Both the position numbers and the translations under genes were made by a program. A stretch of DNA of 64,000 bases from Nostoc sp. C052 (GTDB lineage Bacteria > Cyanobacteriota > Cyanobacteriia > Cyanobacteriales > Nostocaceae), in the NCBI RefSeq assembly GCF_013393905.1, contig NZ_CP040272.1:3038001-3102000 (forward strand), in the 5' to 3' direction. The notes below the pieces were generated by a model. That model made no database searches and was not told where the DNA came from. It was given only the letters and a program-made list of their open reading frames with translations. Positions 9,548 through 19,298 of the stretch are shown here, piece after piece. The number at the start of each line of letters is the position of its first letter. The first letter of the stretch is position 1.

Positions 9548-10057
9548 ATGCCAGACCTTTATGTTTCTTGGTCAGATTATCACCAAAAAATTGAACAACT
9601 GGCTATTCAGATTTATGAATCCGGTTGGAAATTTAACCAGATTATCTGTCTTGCTAGAGGAGGACTAAGAGTTGGAGATATTCTTTCCCGGATATACCAG
9701 CAACCACTGGCAATTTTAGCAACCTCATCTTACAGTGGTCCTGGTAAACAAGATAGAAGTAATTTAATTTTCTCCCGCCACTTAACAATGACTGCTGAAA
9801 AGTTAGGTTCGCACATTCTTCTAGTGGATGACTTAGTGGACTCTGGGATAACACTGGAACAGACTATACCTTGGCTCAAGCAATATAGTGATTTCCCCAT
9901 TGAGGAAATTCGCACCGCCGTACTTTGGTATAAAGGCTGTTCAGTTCTAAAACCCGATTACTATGTCGATTACTTGGCTAACAATCCCTGGATTCACCAA
10001 CCCTTTGAATACTACGAGCAGATGAACCCAGCAGAACTAGCGGCTAAGGCGAGTTAA
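9548..10057 (+). CDS. Phosphoribosyltransferase-family protein
   Basis: 169 residues, cytoplasmic. The PRPP-binding motif ILLVDDLVDSGITL lies at about residues 90-103, with the two acidic residues that hold ribose of PRPP. ICLARGGLRVGDILSRIY near residues 33-50 is the usual early loop. The arrangement resembles hypoxanthine- or xanthine-type purine phosphoribosyltransferases, but the short hood region does not show which base is used. A regulatory role is also possible. It is transcribed divergently from the symporter and ends about 200 bases before the LigT-like gene. Confidence 0.8.
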   Translation: MPDLYVSWSDYHQKIEQLAIQIYESGWKFNQIICLARGGLRVGDILSRIYQQPLAILATSSYSGPGKQDRSNLIFSRHLTMTAEKLGSHILLVDDLVDSGITLEQTIPWLKQYSDFPIEEIRTAVLWYKGCSVLKPDYYVDYLANNPWIHQPFEYYEQMNPAELAAKAS

Positions 10058-10137
10058 GGAGGCAGGGGGCAGGAGGGGGCTTGAAACTTTCGTCAAAAAT
10101 GTTAATTACCTACAAGGAGCGGAGGTTAAAATCACCA

Positions 10138-10255
10138 TTGCAAAACTGAATTACGTTAGCGTAGCGGTAGCTAGTCCGCGTACTCTTACAGAGAAGCAAG
10201 CTACGCACAGCGTCTCGTAGAGAGCGTCATTACGAATTACGAATTACGAATTATT
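10138..10255. repeat. Compound intergenic repeat
   Basis: GTAGCG/CGCTAC-type inverted repeats of the kind also seen at 7750-7775 and 33843-33905. They are followed by the tandem heptamer ACGAATT, three copies, at about 10231-10253. It directly precedes the LigT-like gene, so the repeat may lie in its leader. Confidence 0.6.
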
Positions 10256-10258
10256 TGA

Positions 10259-10825
10259 ATGAGCCGTTTTTTTATCGCCCTTTTACCACCGCAAGACATT
10301 CAAGATTACGCCAACCAGGTTAAACAGTACTTTGCCGATCGCTATGCTAGTAGCGGGGCACTAAAGTCTCCGCCTCATATTACCCTGCAACCGCCCTTTG
10401 AATGGGCAGATGCTAACCTGTCACTGCTAGAAGCATCTTTGAAAGAGTTTACTAGTGGACAACAGCCAGTAGGAATTATACTCAGGGGGTTTAGTGCCTT
10501 TGTGCCTCGCGTTATATACATAAATGTAGTTAGAAGTCAAGAGCTTTTAAATTTACAAGCTGATTTAATGGCTTATACAGAAAGCAACTTGGGAATTGTT
10601 GACAAGGTTTCTAAAACTCGCCCTTTTGCGCCTCATATAACAGTTGCGTTTCGGGATTTAACAAAGCAGAATTTTAAAGCTGCTTGGCCAGAATTTGAAA
10701 AGCGTCAGTTGGATTTTGAGTTTACCGCCGACAAATTAACGCTACTACTTCACGACGGTAGGCGCTGGAATGTTAAATCGGAGTTTGCTTTTGCTGATGA
10801 TGGTTTAATTCTCAGTCAGTTTTAA
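10259..10825 (+). CDS. 2'-5' RNA ligase (LigT/2H phosphoesterase) family protein
   Basis: 188 residues. The two HxT motifs that define 2H phosphoesterases are present: PPHITLQPPF with His40 and FAPHITVAF with His126. Members open or form 2'-5' phosphodiester or cyclic phosphate bonds in RNA or nucleotides; the substrate here is not known. Co-occurrence in the same 5 kb with the 3'-phosphate cyclase RtcA is suggestive of RNA-end metabolism, but the genes are not adjacent. The last 14 bases overlap the convergent end of the giant kinase gene. Confidence 0.85.
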   Translation: MSRFFIALLPPQDIQDYANQVKQYFADRYASSGALKSPPHITLQPPFEWADANLSLLEASLKEFTSGQQPVGIILRGFSAFVPRVIYINVVRSQELLNLQADLMAYTESNLGIVDKVSKTRPFAPHITVAFRDLTKQNFKAAWPEFEKRQLDFEFTADKLTLLLHDGRRWNVKSEFAFADDGLILSQF

Positions 10826-13800
10826 CCGCAACCGGAAGCATGATGGCAAACTCTGTTCCTTGTCCGAGAACAGAATCTACCTTGAGCGTTCCCCCATGTC
10901 GCTCAACGACAATTTGTTGAGCGATCGCTAATCCTAACCCTGTTCCTTTACCTACGGATTTGGTGGTGAACAGGTAATCAAATACGCGTTGCTTCACTTC
11001 TTCAGTCATTCCGATCCCATTGTCTGCAATCCGAATCAAAACTTGCTCTCCATCTTCAGCGAGACGAGTTTGAATTATAATCTGATGGGGGATTGCTTGA
11101 ATATTTGCTAAATTGCGCTGCCGATGCGACTCTTCTAGTGCATCGATCGCATTTGCTAGCAGATTCATAAATACCTGGTTTAGCTGGCCTGCAAAACATT
11201 CTACGAGAGGTAAATTGCCATAATCCCTCACCACCTCAATTGCCGGATGATGTTCATGAGATTTTAAGCGATGTTTCAGAATTAAGATGGTACTATCTAT
11301 GCCATCGTGTAGGTTGAAAGGTACTTTGTAATCCTTATCAGACCTAGAAAAAGTGCGGAGGCTGGTACTAATCTCATGGATGCGATTGACTCCTAGCTTC
11401 ATTGAGTCGATTAATTTGGGTAAATCTTCTCGTATATACTCCAAATCAATTGCCTTGATTTCATCTTCCAAATCCTGTCCGGGATTGGGTAACTTTTCTT
11501 GATATAAGTTAATTAGCCCAAACAAGTCTTGCACATAATCTTGAGCGGGTTTGAGGTTGCCTGCAATAAAGCCAACGGGATTGTTAATTTCATGGGCAAC
11601 TCCAGCAACGAGGCTCCCCAGTGCTGACATCTTCTCATTTTGGACTAACTGAAGTTGGGTTTGTTGAAGATGCTGTAGTGTTTGTTCTAGTTGGGTTGCC
11701 TGTTGACGAGTTTTGATCAGTAAATCTGTTTGCTGGAGTGCAACCCCCATTTGAGCTGCAATTTGTTGGGCAAATTGAATCTCGGAGGCTTGCCAGTGAC
11801 GAGGTTGATTGCATTGGTGAATACAGAGTAGTCCCCAAAGTTCGTTATCTTGCATAATTGGCACAACCAGCGCGGCCCTGATATTGAATTGCTCCAAAAT
11901 CGCCCGATGGCAATCTAGGACTTCATCTGTTTGGATATCTGCCATTGCACAGAAGCGCCCTTTTTTATATAAGGTTGCGTAGTTTTCGCCAAAGCAATGA
12001 TCTTGAATTTTGATCGCCAAAGCCGAAGGAAATTCAGGTAGTACATCTTCGGCAATAAATTCGCCATATTCATACCCTGATTCGAGATGAAACTGATAGA
12101 TTCCCACCCGATCGGCGTTGAGAATGGGACGAATATTCTGGGTGACAGCACAGAATATAGCTTCCAAATTTAAAGATTCTCGCATCTGGGTGACAACATT
12201 AAATAAGGTCTTCTGTTGGGCGAGCGATCGCTCTAATTGTTGAGCATAAGTCTGCGCTTGCTGATAAAGGCGGGCATTTTCCAGGGCGATCGCGGCTTGA
12301 GTGCAAAGCAGATTCAGAATTTCGACGCGATCGCTTGTAAATACTCCAGTGGTTAGTCTATTCTCTAAATACAAAATTCCCAGCAGTTTGCCTTGATGAA
12401 TAATCGGTGTACACAACAAACTTTTGGGTTGTTCGCGAATAATGTAGGCATCACCCATTAATAAAGGATGGGTAGTTACATTGATAATATTCGTGGGTTG
12501 TAAGGTGCGTTTAACGTTATTGATCAGTGAAATAGGTAAATCTTGTGAGTCTTCTAGAGGCAGCGATTGCATGACTGTTGATGACTTTCCAACTGTAGTA
12601 ATTCCCTCAATTAGCAATCTTTGTTTTTCGAGTAGTAGTAAAACACATTTATCTGCTCCAGCATTTTCAATTACGACATTCAGCAATGTCCCAAGCAGTT
12701 TTTCCAGCTGAATTTCACTAGAGAGTGTCTGGGAAGCTTTTAGGAGTGTTGCTAAATCTAATGCAACTGACACACCACTACTAGCAGATGTCGTGGAGGT
12801 GACATAATTTAAGTTTAAAGTGCTGTTATCAGTGGGATTAATTGTAACATCACCCATCATTTGTATTTTTTCTTGTTGCAAAATGGGGGCTAAAAGCTGC
12901 GGATAAGTTCGTTCTAAATCTTCAACCTTGGCTTTTGCTCCCCAACGAGAGTATGCATAGTAGGCATTGAGTAAATAATCTTGAGCAAGTCGCTCTTTGC
13001 CCCATCCCAAGTAAAATCGTGCCGCGAGTTCGTTGGCTAAAGCTTCTTCATTCAGGTATTGATTTTCCTGAGCTAAAGCAATGGCAAAATCATAAGATTC
13101 AACTGCCTCAACTTTCTTGCCCAAAACGCGATGCCGTTCTGCTTCCACTAAATAATACTTGTGTAAATGATTGGCTGGAATATGGCCAGCCCACTTTTTG
13201 ATTTTTTCCTGGTTAGCAATTACCCGTTGGTGGATGGATTGTTGTTCGGCTTCAGAAACTTCAGAATAGATAGCTAAATGTGCTAGAGAGTCATAAGTGT
13301 GGAAAACTGGAACTAGGAATAAGCCTGTAGCACCACCCAAGTAGTTTTTGATGGCGATCGCAGCTTCAACTGCTAGCTCAAATTTGCCAAATGTATAGCC
13401 AAGAACTAGTTTGCTAACATAGAAATAGCATAGCGCCGTCTGATCGCCCGATCGCTGGAGGATTGGCAACATTTCCTCTTGATCGAAGGCATTACCAATC
13501 AGTTGCCATGCTTCCGAAGCATCGCCGATTAAATTCAAAATCGCTTGCTGAAAAATAGTTAGATGGCTGAGAAGTCCTTCCTGTTTGAGGTGAGTCAGTT
13601 GACTGCGGAAAGCAATACTTTCCTGGCTGAGATCGCCTAGTTCTTTGCCAACAAACCAAGAGTGCATAACGTAAACAAATGCACAAATGGTAGCCGATTC
13701 TAAATCTCCTGTTTCCAATCCACTTTGATAGCCTTCTCTGAGAAACGCTAAGGTATTCTGAAGCGGTTGCTTCCAGTGCCATACGCTACACTGAACTCCA

Positions 13801-16800
13801 ACATAGGTTCTAGCTTTCATTTCTTTGGCATTCAACCGTTCAAGCAACAAGTACGCCAGTTGTGCAAACTGATAGCCAGGCTCAATGTCTCCAATTACTC
13901 CACATAACATCAGTCCGTAGTAGGCATAACCATTTGCAGAGTATGAGATATTGCCATATTGAATCGATAAATTCACCTGCTCAAGAATAATAAATGGTAA
14001 AAGAGATGGCGCGACCACATAAGCAGAAGAAGAGACATTTGTCAAAATTCTGATGGCGGCAATCTTGTCCGGCTCTGTCATCTGGGGTAGAGTAATTAAA
14101 TCTAACGGCTGTCTACCTGCCAAAATGGAGTTAGTTGCTGCACACGCCTGGGCAATATCTGATTCGTTCGGTTCCTGAGGAAAACTGATTCCGAGACACT
14201 GCAAAATCTCCAGGGCAATTTGCACCGCCTCTAGAAATTGATGTTGGGCTTGAGCCGCTTGAATCTTGATTTCATAGACTTTTACGGTATCCAACAGGGT
14301 GCTGGCGTGTTCTAAAATGACTGCCGCAAATTGTGGCATCTGCTCTAGATTGCCACTCAAATAAGCAGCTTCAGCAGCACCTTCATAAAGTGCCAAAGTT
14401 AACTGATATTGTGTTTGCCAGCGTTCCTCTGCCAGTAAGGCAATGCCTGTGCAAAGATATTCAAAGGCTGCTGTGTAAGCAGTTGCGGCTCTAGCTTTTC
14501 TGCCGGCTTGTAGATTGAGTTGAGCAAGTTCGGTTTGCTGCGATCGCTCACTAATTAGATTTTTGCCAATATTAAATTGGTTGACAATTTCAAACAGCTT
14601 TTCGTCTTGCTGCGCCAGGGTTGTATTCTTTAACAGTAGTTGCCCAATTTTGAGGTGAGTTGCTTGTTTTTGCTCCTCTGGAATCAGAGAATAGGCAGCT
14701 TGTTGGACGCGATCGTGTAGAAATTTGTAATTGGGTAATTGCTCATTATCCATTGGTAATTGGTATGATTCATTACCATTCCCAGAGTTCTGGAAAAACT
14801 TATAAATCTCACTAGTTGGTAAAATTAAACCCTCTTGCAGTGCTTTCCATAAGTATACAGCAGTCTCATCTGGGGATTTTTCATAGACAATTGCCAAGGT
14901 TGCCAGGTCAAAAGAGTTACCAATACAGGCAGCTAGTTTTAAGACACATTGGGTGGAAGTAGGCAACTTCTGGATTTGATGCGCCATAAACTCGACAACA
15001 TCATCGGTAAGCGTCAGTTCTTGAATTTGAGCAATATCAACTTGCCAATATCCCTTTTCAACATCAAAGGTAATCCATCCTTCTTCATACAATGCTTTGA
15101 GTAACTGGGTGACGAAAAAGGGATTGCCCTTAGTTTTCCGATATACCAATTCTGTCAAGGGTGCTGCTAGCGCTGGTGGACAACTAAAGGTATCGGCAAT
15201 CAAATGATTGAGGTCGGATGGCTTTAGGGAAGTTAGAGCGATCGTGTTAATTACCGCTCCAGTTTTGCCAATGTCGCTCAGGGCTAGCATCAGGAGGTGG
15301 CCAGGAGAGACTTCATTATCTCGATAAGCACCAATGAGCAACAGATAGCCCGTTTCTGTGTCACTCATCAGTAGTTGCATGAGATCGAGTGAAGCCGAAT
15401 CAGCCCATTGCAAATCATCCAAAAAAATCACTAGGGGATGTTCTGGGGTTGTGAGTACCTGAATAAACTTCTGGAATAGCAGATGAAACCGATTTTGAGC
15501 TGCACTTCCTGAGAGTTCAGGCGTAGGAGGTTGCTTGCCAATAATCTGTTCGAGTTCAGGAATGACCTCAATAATTACCTGCCCGTTTTCACCCAAAGCC
15601 GAGAGAATTTTCGTCTGCCATTGCTCCAGTTGGGCATCTGTTTCGGTCAGTAGTTGCGCCATCAAGTCTCGTAATGCCAGCACAAAGGCCGAAAAGGGAA
15701 TATTACGCCCAAACTGGTCGAATTTACCTTTGATGAAATAACCCCTCTGTCGGACAATCGGCTTATGGACTTCGTTAACGATCGCTGTTTTGCCGATACC
15801 AGAGAAGCCCGCTACTAACATGATTTCTCTACTACCGCCACTGATCCGATCAAAGGCTTGCAGTAGGGTAGCAACTTCGGTTTCACGACCATAAAGTTTT
15901 TCTGGGATGAGGAAGCGATCGCACACATCCCGTTGAGCAATTGGGAAACTTTCAATCTTACCCGTTTCCTTGAGTTGAGCCAAACAAATTTCTAAATCAT
16001 ATTTCAGTCCTAATGCACTCTGATAGCGGTCTTCAGCATTTTTCGCCATCAATTTCATCACGATATCTGAAATCATCTGCGGAATTTCTTTTTCCCTCCT
16101 GTCTCCTGCTGCGCGATCCTGCTTCCTGCTTGTTAATTTTTCTGGTTGTTTAGCAATGTGACAGTGAATCAGTTCCATCGGATCGTTCGACTGGAAGGGC
16201 AGTTGACCCGTAAGTAATTCAAAAAAAGTCACCCCTAATGAGTAAAAATCACTGCGATAGTCGATACCCCGATTCATTCGTCCAGTTTGTTCTGGAGAAA
16301 GATAAGCGAGAGTACCTTCTAAGACCTGGAGATTTTTAATTTCTTGGGTTTCTCTAGGCAGCAGAGAAGCGATGCTGAAGTCAATTAGTTTAACTTGTTT
16401 GGTTTCTGGGTGAATGACAATATTGGCTGGTTTGATATCTTTGTGGATGACTCGGTGCTGATAGAGTCCGTTGAGAATATCAGCTAGATGAATTGCGATC
16501 GCGAGAAATTCACTTAATTTTAGTGGTCGGACTTTAGTATATTCCCAAAGTGAAACGCCTCCAAAATCTTGCATCACGAGTGCATAGCTATTACGATAGG
16601 TTTCTAGACTGTAGGGTTGAACAACACCCGGTAAATCAAGATTTTTAGTGATTGTGTACTGATTGCGAAACTGCAAAAGTTCGCTAAAGGATGGGTAATC
16701 ACGTTTTAGATATTTGATGATTACAGGTCGCAGGTCTATATCTCGAATACCCCGATAGACAATAGTCCTAGAACTGAAGTAAAGTTGCTCAACAACTTGA

Positions 16801-16856
16801 TATCCTTCCATTACAATTGTCCAATCTAGTTCTATTGTCATATACCCTGACCTCAT
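10812..16856 (-). CDS. Giant Ser/Thr kinase-ATPase-GAF-GAF-histidine kinase
   Basis: 2014 residues. Order: Ser/Thr kinase about 18-285 (Lys48; VIHKDIKPANIV with catalytic Asp140; IDFS instead of DFG); AAA/STAND-type ATPase from about 320 (GRETEV, Walker A GFSGIGKT at 350-357, Walker B LVIFLDDLQWAD); a long helical TPR-like middle; GAF 1 about 1365-1540; GAF 2 about 1555-1720; and a histidine kinase. The histidine kinase has H-box VAHEINNP with His1755, N-box NQVFMNLLANAIDAL, DNGIGM and GTGLGLAI. GAF 2 has ADRVGIYQF and LDCHRAILEQF, with Cys1649-His1650 at the place of the bilin-attachment Cys of cyanobacteriochromes. No response regulator is adjacent. Residues near 240-258 include a charged insertion missing from the paralogue at 25844-31270. 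A later Met (residue 6) is an equally good start. Confidence 0.93.
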   Translation of the reverse strand: MRSGYMTIELDWTIVMEGYQVVEQLYFSSRTIVYRGIRDIDLRPVIIKYLKRDYPSFSELLQFRNQYTITKNLDLPGVVQPYSLETYRNSYALVMQDFGGVSLWEYTKVRPLKLSEFLAIAIHLADILNGLYQHRVIHKDIKPANIVIHPETKQVKLIDFSIASLLPRETQEIKNLQVLEGTLAYLSPEQTGRMNRGIDYRSDFYSLGVTFFELLTGQLPFQSNDPMELIHCHIAKQPEKLTSRKQDRAAGDRREKEIPQMISDIVMKLMAKNAEDRYQSALGLKYDLEICLAQLKETGKIESFPIAQRDVCDRFLIPEKLYGRETEVATLLQAFDRISGGSREIMLVAGFSGIGKTAIVNEVHKPIVRQRGYFIKGKFDQFGRNIPFSAFVLALRDLMAQLLTETDAQLEQWQTKILSALGENGQVIIEVIPELEQIIGKQPPTPELSGSAAQNRFHLLFQKFIQVLTTPEHPLVIFLDDLQWADSASLDLMQLLMSDTETGYLLLIGAYRDNEVSPGHLLMLALSDIGKTGAVINTIALTSLKPSDLNHLIADTFSCPPALAAPLTELVYRKTKGNPFFVTQLLKALYEEGWITFDVEKGYWQVDIAQIQELTLTDDVVEFMAHQIQKLPTSTQCVLKLAACIGNSFDLATLAIVYEKSPDETAVYLWKALQEGLILPTSEIYKFFQNSGNGNESYQLPMDNEQLPNYKFLHDRVQQAAYSLIPEEQKQATHLKIGQLLLKNTTLAQQDEKLFEIVNQFNIGKNLISERSQQTELAQLNLQAGRKARAATAYTAAFEYLCTGIALLAEERWQTQYQLTLALYEGAAEAAYLSGNLEQMPQFAAVILEHASTLLDTVKVYEIKIQAAQAQHQFLEAVQIALEILQCLGISFPQEPNESDIAQACAATNSILAGRQPLDLITLPQMTEPDKIAAIRILTNVSSSAYVVAPSLLPFIILEQVNLSIQYGNISYSANGYAYYGLMLCGVIGDIEPGYQFAQLAYLLLERLNAKEMKARTYVGVQCSVWHWKQPLQNTLAFLREGYQSGLETGDLESATICAFVYVMHSWFVGKELGDLSQESIAFRSQLTHLKQEGLLSHLTIFQQAILNLIGDASEAWQLIGNAFDQEEMLPILQRSGDQTALCYFYVSKLVLGYTFGKFELAVEAAIAIKNYLGGATGLFLVPVFHTYDSLAHLAIYSEVSEAEQQSIHQRVIANQEKIKKWAGHIPANHLHKYYLVEAERHRVLGKKVEAVESYDFAIALAQENQYLNEEALANELAARFYLGWGKERLAQDYLLNAYYAYSRWGAKAKVEDLERTYPQLLAPILQQEKIQMMGDVTINPTDNSTLNLNYVTSTTSASSGVSVALDLATLLKASQTLSSEIQLEKLLGTLLNVVIENAGADKCVLLLLEKQRLLIEGITTVGKSSTVMQSLPLEDSQDLPISLINNVKRTLQPTNIINVTTHPLLMGDAYIIREQPKSLLCTPIIHQGKLLGILYLENRLTTGVFTSDRVEILNLLCTQAAIALENARLYQQAQTYAQQLERSLAQQKTLFNVVTQMRESLNLEAIFCAVTQNIRPILNADRVGIYQFHLESGYEYGEFIAEDVLPEFPSALAIKIQDHCFGENYATLYKKGRFCAMADIQTDEVLDCHRAILEQFNIRAALVVPIMQDNELWGLLCIHQCNQPRHWQASEIQFAQQIAAQMGVALQQTDLLIKTRQQATQLEQTLQHLQQTQLQLVQNEKMSALGSLVAGVAHEINNPVGFIAGNLKPAQDYVQDLFGLINLYQEKLPNPGQDLEDEIKAIDLEYIREDLPKLIDSMKLGVNRIHEISTSLRTFSRSDKDYKVPFNLHDGIDSTILILKHRLKSHEHHPAIEVVRDYGNLPLVECFAGQLNQVFMNLLANAIDALEESHRQRNLANIQAIPHQIIIQTRLAEDGEQVLIRIADNGIGMTEEVKQRVFDYLFTTKSVGKGTGLGLAIAQQIVVERHGGTLKVDSVLGQGTEFAIMLPVAVKTD

Positions 16857-17188
16857 TCCAACAACTTTTTCTCAATGTCTATACTAATTAATTATTCCCA
16901 ATTAATAGTTTTTATTCACATCAAAATGTAATTCATTATCAAAAGAAAATCAGACCAAGATTTTTTGAGAATAATTGAATCTATGATGTTTTTTATTAAT
17001 ATAATTATTAAGATAGATAAATAAGTAAGAATTAATACGTAGATAAGTTGGAGAAAATTCATCAAATTCTTAATTAAGATATAGATATCAATCCTAAATA
17101 ATTCGTAAACAATTAATTAGATGCCCGACTTCTTAGAGAAGTCGGGCATCTAAACCTTGTGATTTTTATAAATCAGATAGCATTGCTA
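16857..17188. other. AT-rich intergenic upstream of the giant kinase
   Basis: Very AT-rich and without a gene. It presumably holds the promoter of the minus-strand kinase, and it contains the hairpin at 17118-17152. I could not identify a specific operator. Confidence 0.4.
17118..17152. terminator. Perfect 16-bp hairpin
   Basis: Arms 17118-17133 and 17137-17152 are exact inverted repeats around a TAG loop (core GCCCGACTTCT). There is no T run after either arm. It could be a transcription end or a small repeat element; the sequence GACTT..AAGTC recurs in the hairpin at 44128-44158. Confidence 0.5.
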
Positions 17189-17190
17189 TA

Positions 17191-18130
17191 TAGAACCCAT
17201 TTGACATCTTATGAGGTTTTGAATTAAGGTACTCCTCAGCATCTACAATCCAATGCTAATGGCGTATTCCACCGACCTCACTGATACAGAATGGGAAATA
17301 TTTGACCCCTTATTGCAAAAAATATTACCGACTAAGAAGCAGACTCGACCGAGCAACTGGACAAAGCGAGAGATATTCAATGGAATTCTCTATCAACTGA
17401 AAAATGGGTGCAATTGGCAAGACCTACCCAAAGACTTCCCCCCTTATTCCACCGTCTATTGGCACTACAAACAGTGGCGAGCCGCTGGGGTATTCGAGGA
17501 ACTAATGAGTGTCTTACATGAACAAGTGCGTGAACAAGTAAAAAAAAACCGCACTGGACGACATTGATCATCATTGACTCCCAAGCCGTGAAAAATACTT
17601 GCAATGCAGGTGTGGAGTCGAAAGGTTTTTGTTTCTACAAAGCCACCAACGGTATTAAAAGGCATCTGGCTATTGACACCCTTGGGTTTCCCTTCTTTAC
17701 ACACTGCACTCGTGCTAATGTCTCGGATGATGCCGGATTAATTGAAATGTTTACTCTCAACATCGACTACTTCAAGTCAAAACCTATTGATATTCCCAAG
17801 ATTACCATCCTGCTAGATCACGGGTATCACCCAGAATATTTGACTCAGGAGTTAGAGAAGATTTACCCGCAGATCATGACCAAGATCCAGTTTCAACTTT
17901 CTACGAAACCCTCAAAACAAGAGAAAGCGGCACAAGGAAAATGTGGATTTGTTCCGGCAATAGCCAGATGGGTGATCGAGCGCTCCAATGCTTGGATGGA
18001 GCGTTGTAAAATTCTGGTTAAGAACTTTGAACGAACCCTGGTTGGTGCTACTGCCAAAATCAACCTCTGCTTTATCAGGCTAATGATTAAAAGGCTTACA
18101 AGCCTTTCCTAAGATGTCAAATGGGTTCTA
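17191..18130 (+). mobile_element. IS5-family (IS427-like) insertion sequence
   Basis: 940 bp with perfect terminal inverted repeats of 21 bp (TAGAACCCATTTGACATCTT plus A). The ends are 17191-17211 and 18110-18130. It is flanked on both sides by TA (17189-17190 and 18131-18132), matching the TA duplication made by this subgroup. The transposase is split over two overlapping frames. The ends and coding region look intact, so the element may still be mobile. Confidence 0.88.
17253..18112 (+). CDS. IS5-family transposase, two frames joined by -1 slip
   Basis: DDE transposase. Frame 1 (17253-17567, better start ATG at 17259, MAYSTDLTDTEWEIFDPLLQ) carries the DNA-binding part, with NGILYQLKNGCNWQDLPKDF. 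Frame 2 (to 18112) carries the catalytic part: IIIDSQAVKN, ILLDHGYHPEY and RWVIERSNAWMERC, supplying the two Asp and the Glu. The frames overlap at a run of nine A, 17540-17548. Slipping back one base there gives REQVKKKPHWTTLIIIDSQ, a continuous product of about 285 residues. IS427-type elements are known for such two-frame organisation, so this is probably programmed frameshifting rather than a mutation. Confidence 0.85.
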
Positions 18131-18201
18131 TAGAAATCAAATTTAATTTATGAAACTCCAAGAAATAAATTATCCAATATTGTGTGGTGAGCATCTTCCC
18201 A

Positions 18202-18312
18202 CTGGTGTCAACTTAACGTGAAAGCAAGCCTAGAACCAGCTTTTAGATATTGCCTTGTTCCCAGTCGGAGACTGGGAACGAGGTTTTAAAGGAGTTTCAG
18301 CTTAAGTTGACA
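18202..18312. repeat. 111-bp inverted-repeat element (MITE-like)
   Basis: Ends are perfect 13-bp inverted repeats, GGTGTCAACTTAA at 18202-18214 and its complement at 18300-18312. Inside is a second perfect hairpin, 18255-18264 with 18268-18277 (GTTCCCAGTC, loop GGA). No coding capacity. The structure is that of a small non-autonomous transposon or a structured RNA-forming repeat. Confidence 0.65.
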
Positions 18313-18547
18313 CCTGTGCAGAGCTGTACTAACCTACTGCGTAGTATCATCAATAGTTGAGAAGAAGCGATCGCGATCACCTTTTCTTTTTCCCGGTGTG
18401 TAGTCGCCTACGCGGAACGTCACACATCATCTAACTTTTGGAACGCCTTGCAAACAAGAAATGTTAGATTTATTTATTTCTACTTACCTAATTTTTGTAA
18501 ACCAAGATACATTAAATGGTAGTTTAATCGCAAAGGAACCAAAACGT

Positions 18548-19291
18548 ATGTCCGTTAGTAGCCCTGAAGTCATCCGTCATATATTGATTGGGCTGGGATA
18601 TTTAGCTCCTGAGATTGATCCTAAGCCGGATCTCACTAAATTTGCTCCCTGGAAGCGGAATAACAACTCCTTAACAGACGATCCTACTGAAGAAGCCATT
18701 AAGAAGTTTCAAAAACAGTACGCACAAAAACTTACGGTTAATGGTAATGCTGATGCCGAGACTCGAACTGTAATGGAAGATACAGTCAAAGGGCTTCAGA
18801 ATAGATTGAAGTTTCACCATTTTGCAACCGATGCTGAAATTCCTCCCGACAAGCCTTTTTATGGCCCAGCTACTTATACAGCAGTCAAGAGATTTCAGAA
18901 ATCTCAGGGTTTAACTGAAAATGGTATTGCTACTATTGAACAGCGTCAAATTTTACAGCAACAGAGTCTCACAGATAAGCCCCCGACACCGCCTCAGACA
19001 CAACTCAAGCTGATAGATTTGTGCTTCCAATTTAAAAAAAATCCTCAAAATCCTTCTTACATTGCAGCCTTAAATAACTTACAACAAAATTTACCCAAGG
19101 ATGTTTTACACAAAGTTACTAACAAATGGAGGGGAACAAATGATCAAAACCCTGAGATTGTCAAGTTGACAAATCTCTTTACTTATTATGATGACAACAA
19201 TGCAAATCATCGTGATGCACTAAATCACTTACAAAGTCAGATTACCCCAGCCATCTCTCAAGCATTTTTAAATCTCTGGAATAAGAAGTAA
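18548..19291 (+). CDS. Peptidoglycan-binding-domain protein
   Basis: 247 residues from the ATG at 18548, which is preceded by AAAGGAA and opens MSVSSPEVIRHILIGLGYLA. The upstream in-frame start at 18461 would add an unlike N-terminus. Two PG_binding_1-like units are visible: TEEAIKKFQKQYAQKLTVNG with ADAETRTVM, and FYGPATYTAVKRFQKSQGLT with ENGIAT. Such three-helix modules bind peptidoglycan. There is no signal peptide from the chosen start, which is odd for a wall-binding protein. The C-terminal 100 residues match nothing I recognise. Stands alone. Confidence 0.75.
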   Translation: MSVSSPEVIRHILIGLGYLAPEIDPKPDLTKFAPWKRNNNSLTDDPTEEAIKKFQKQYAQKLTVNGNADAETRTVMEDTVKGLQNRLKFHHFATDAEIPPDKPFYGPATYTAVKRFQKSQGLTENGIATIEQRQILQQQSLTDKPPTPPQTQLKLIDLCFQFKKNPQNPSYIAALNNLQQNLPKDVLHKVTNKWRGTNDQNPEIVKLTNLFTYYDDNNANHRDALNHLQSQITPAISQAFLNLWNKK

Positions 19292-19298
19292 ACAAATA

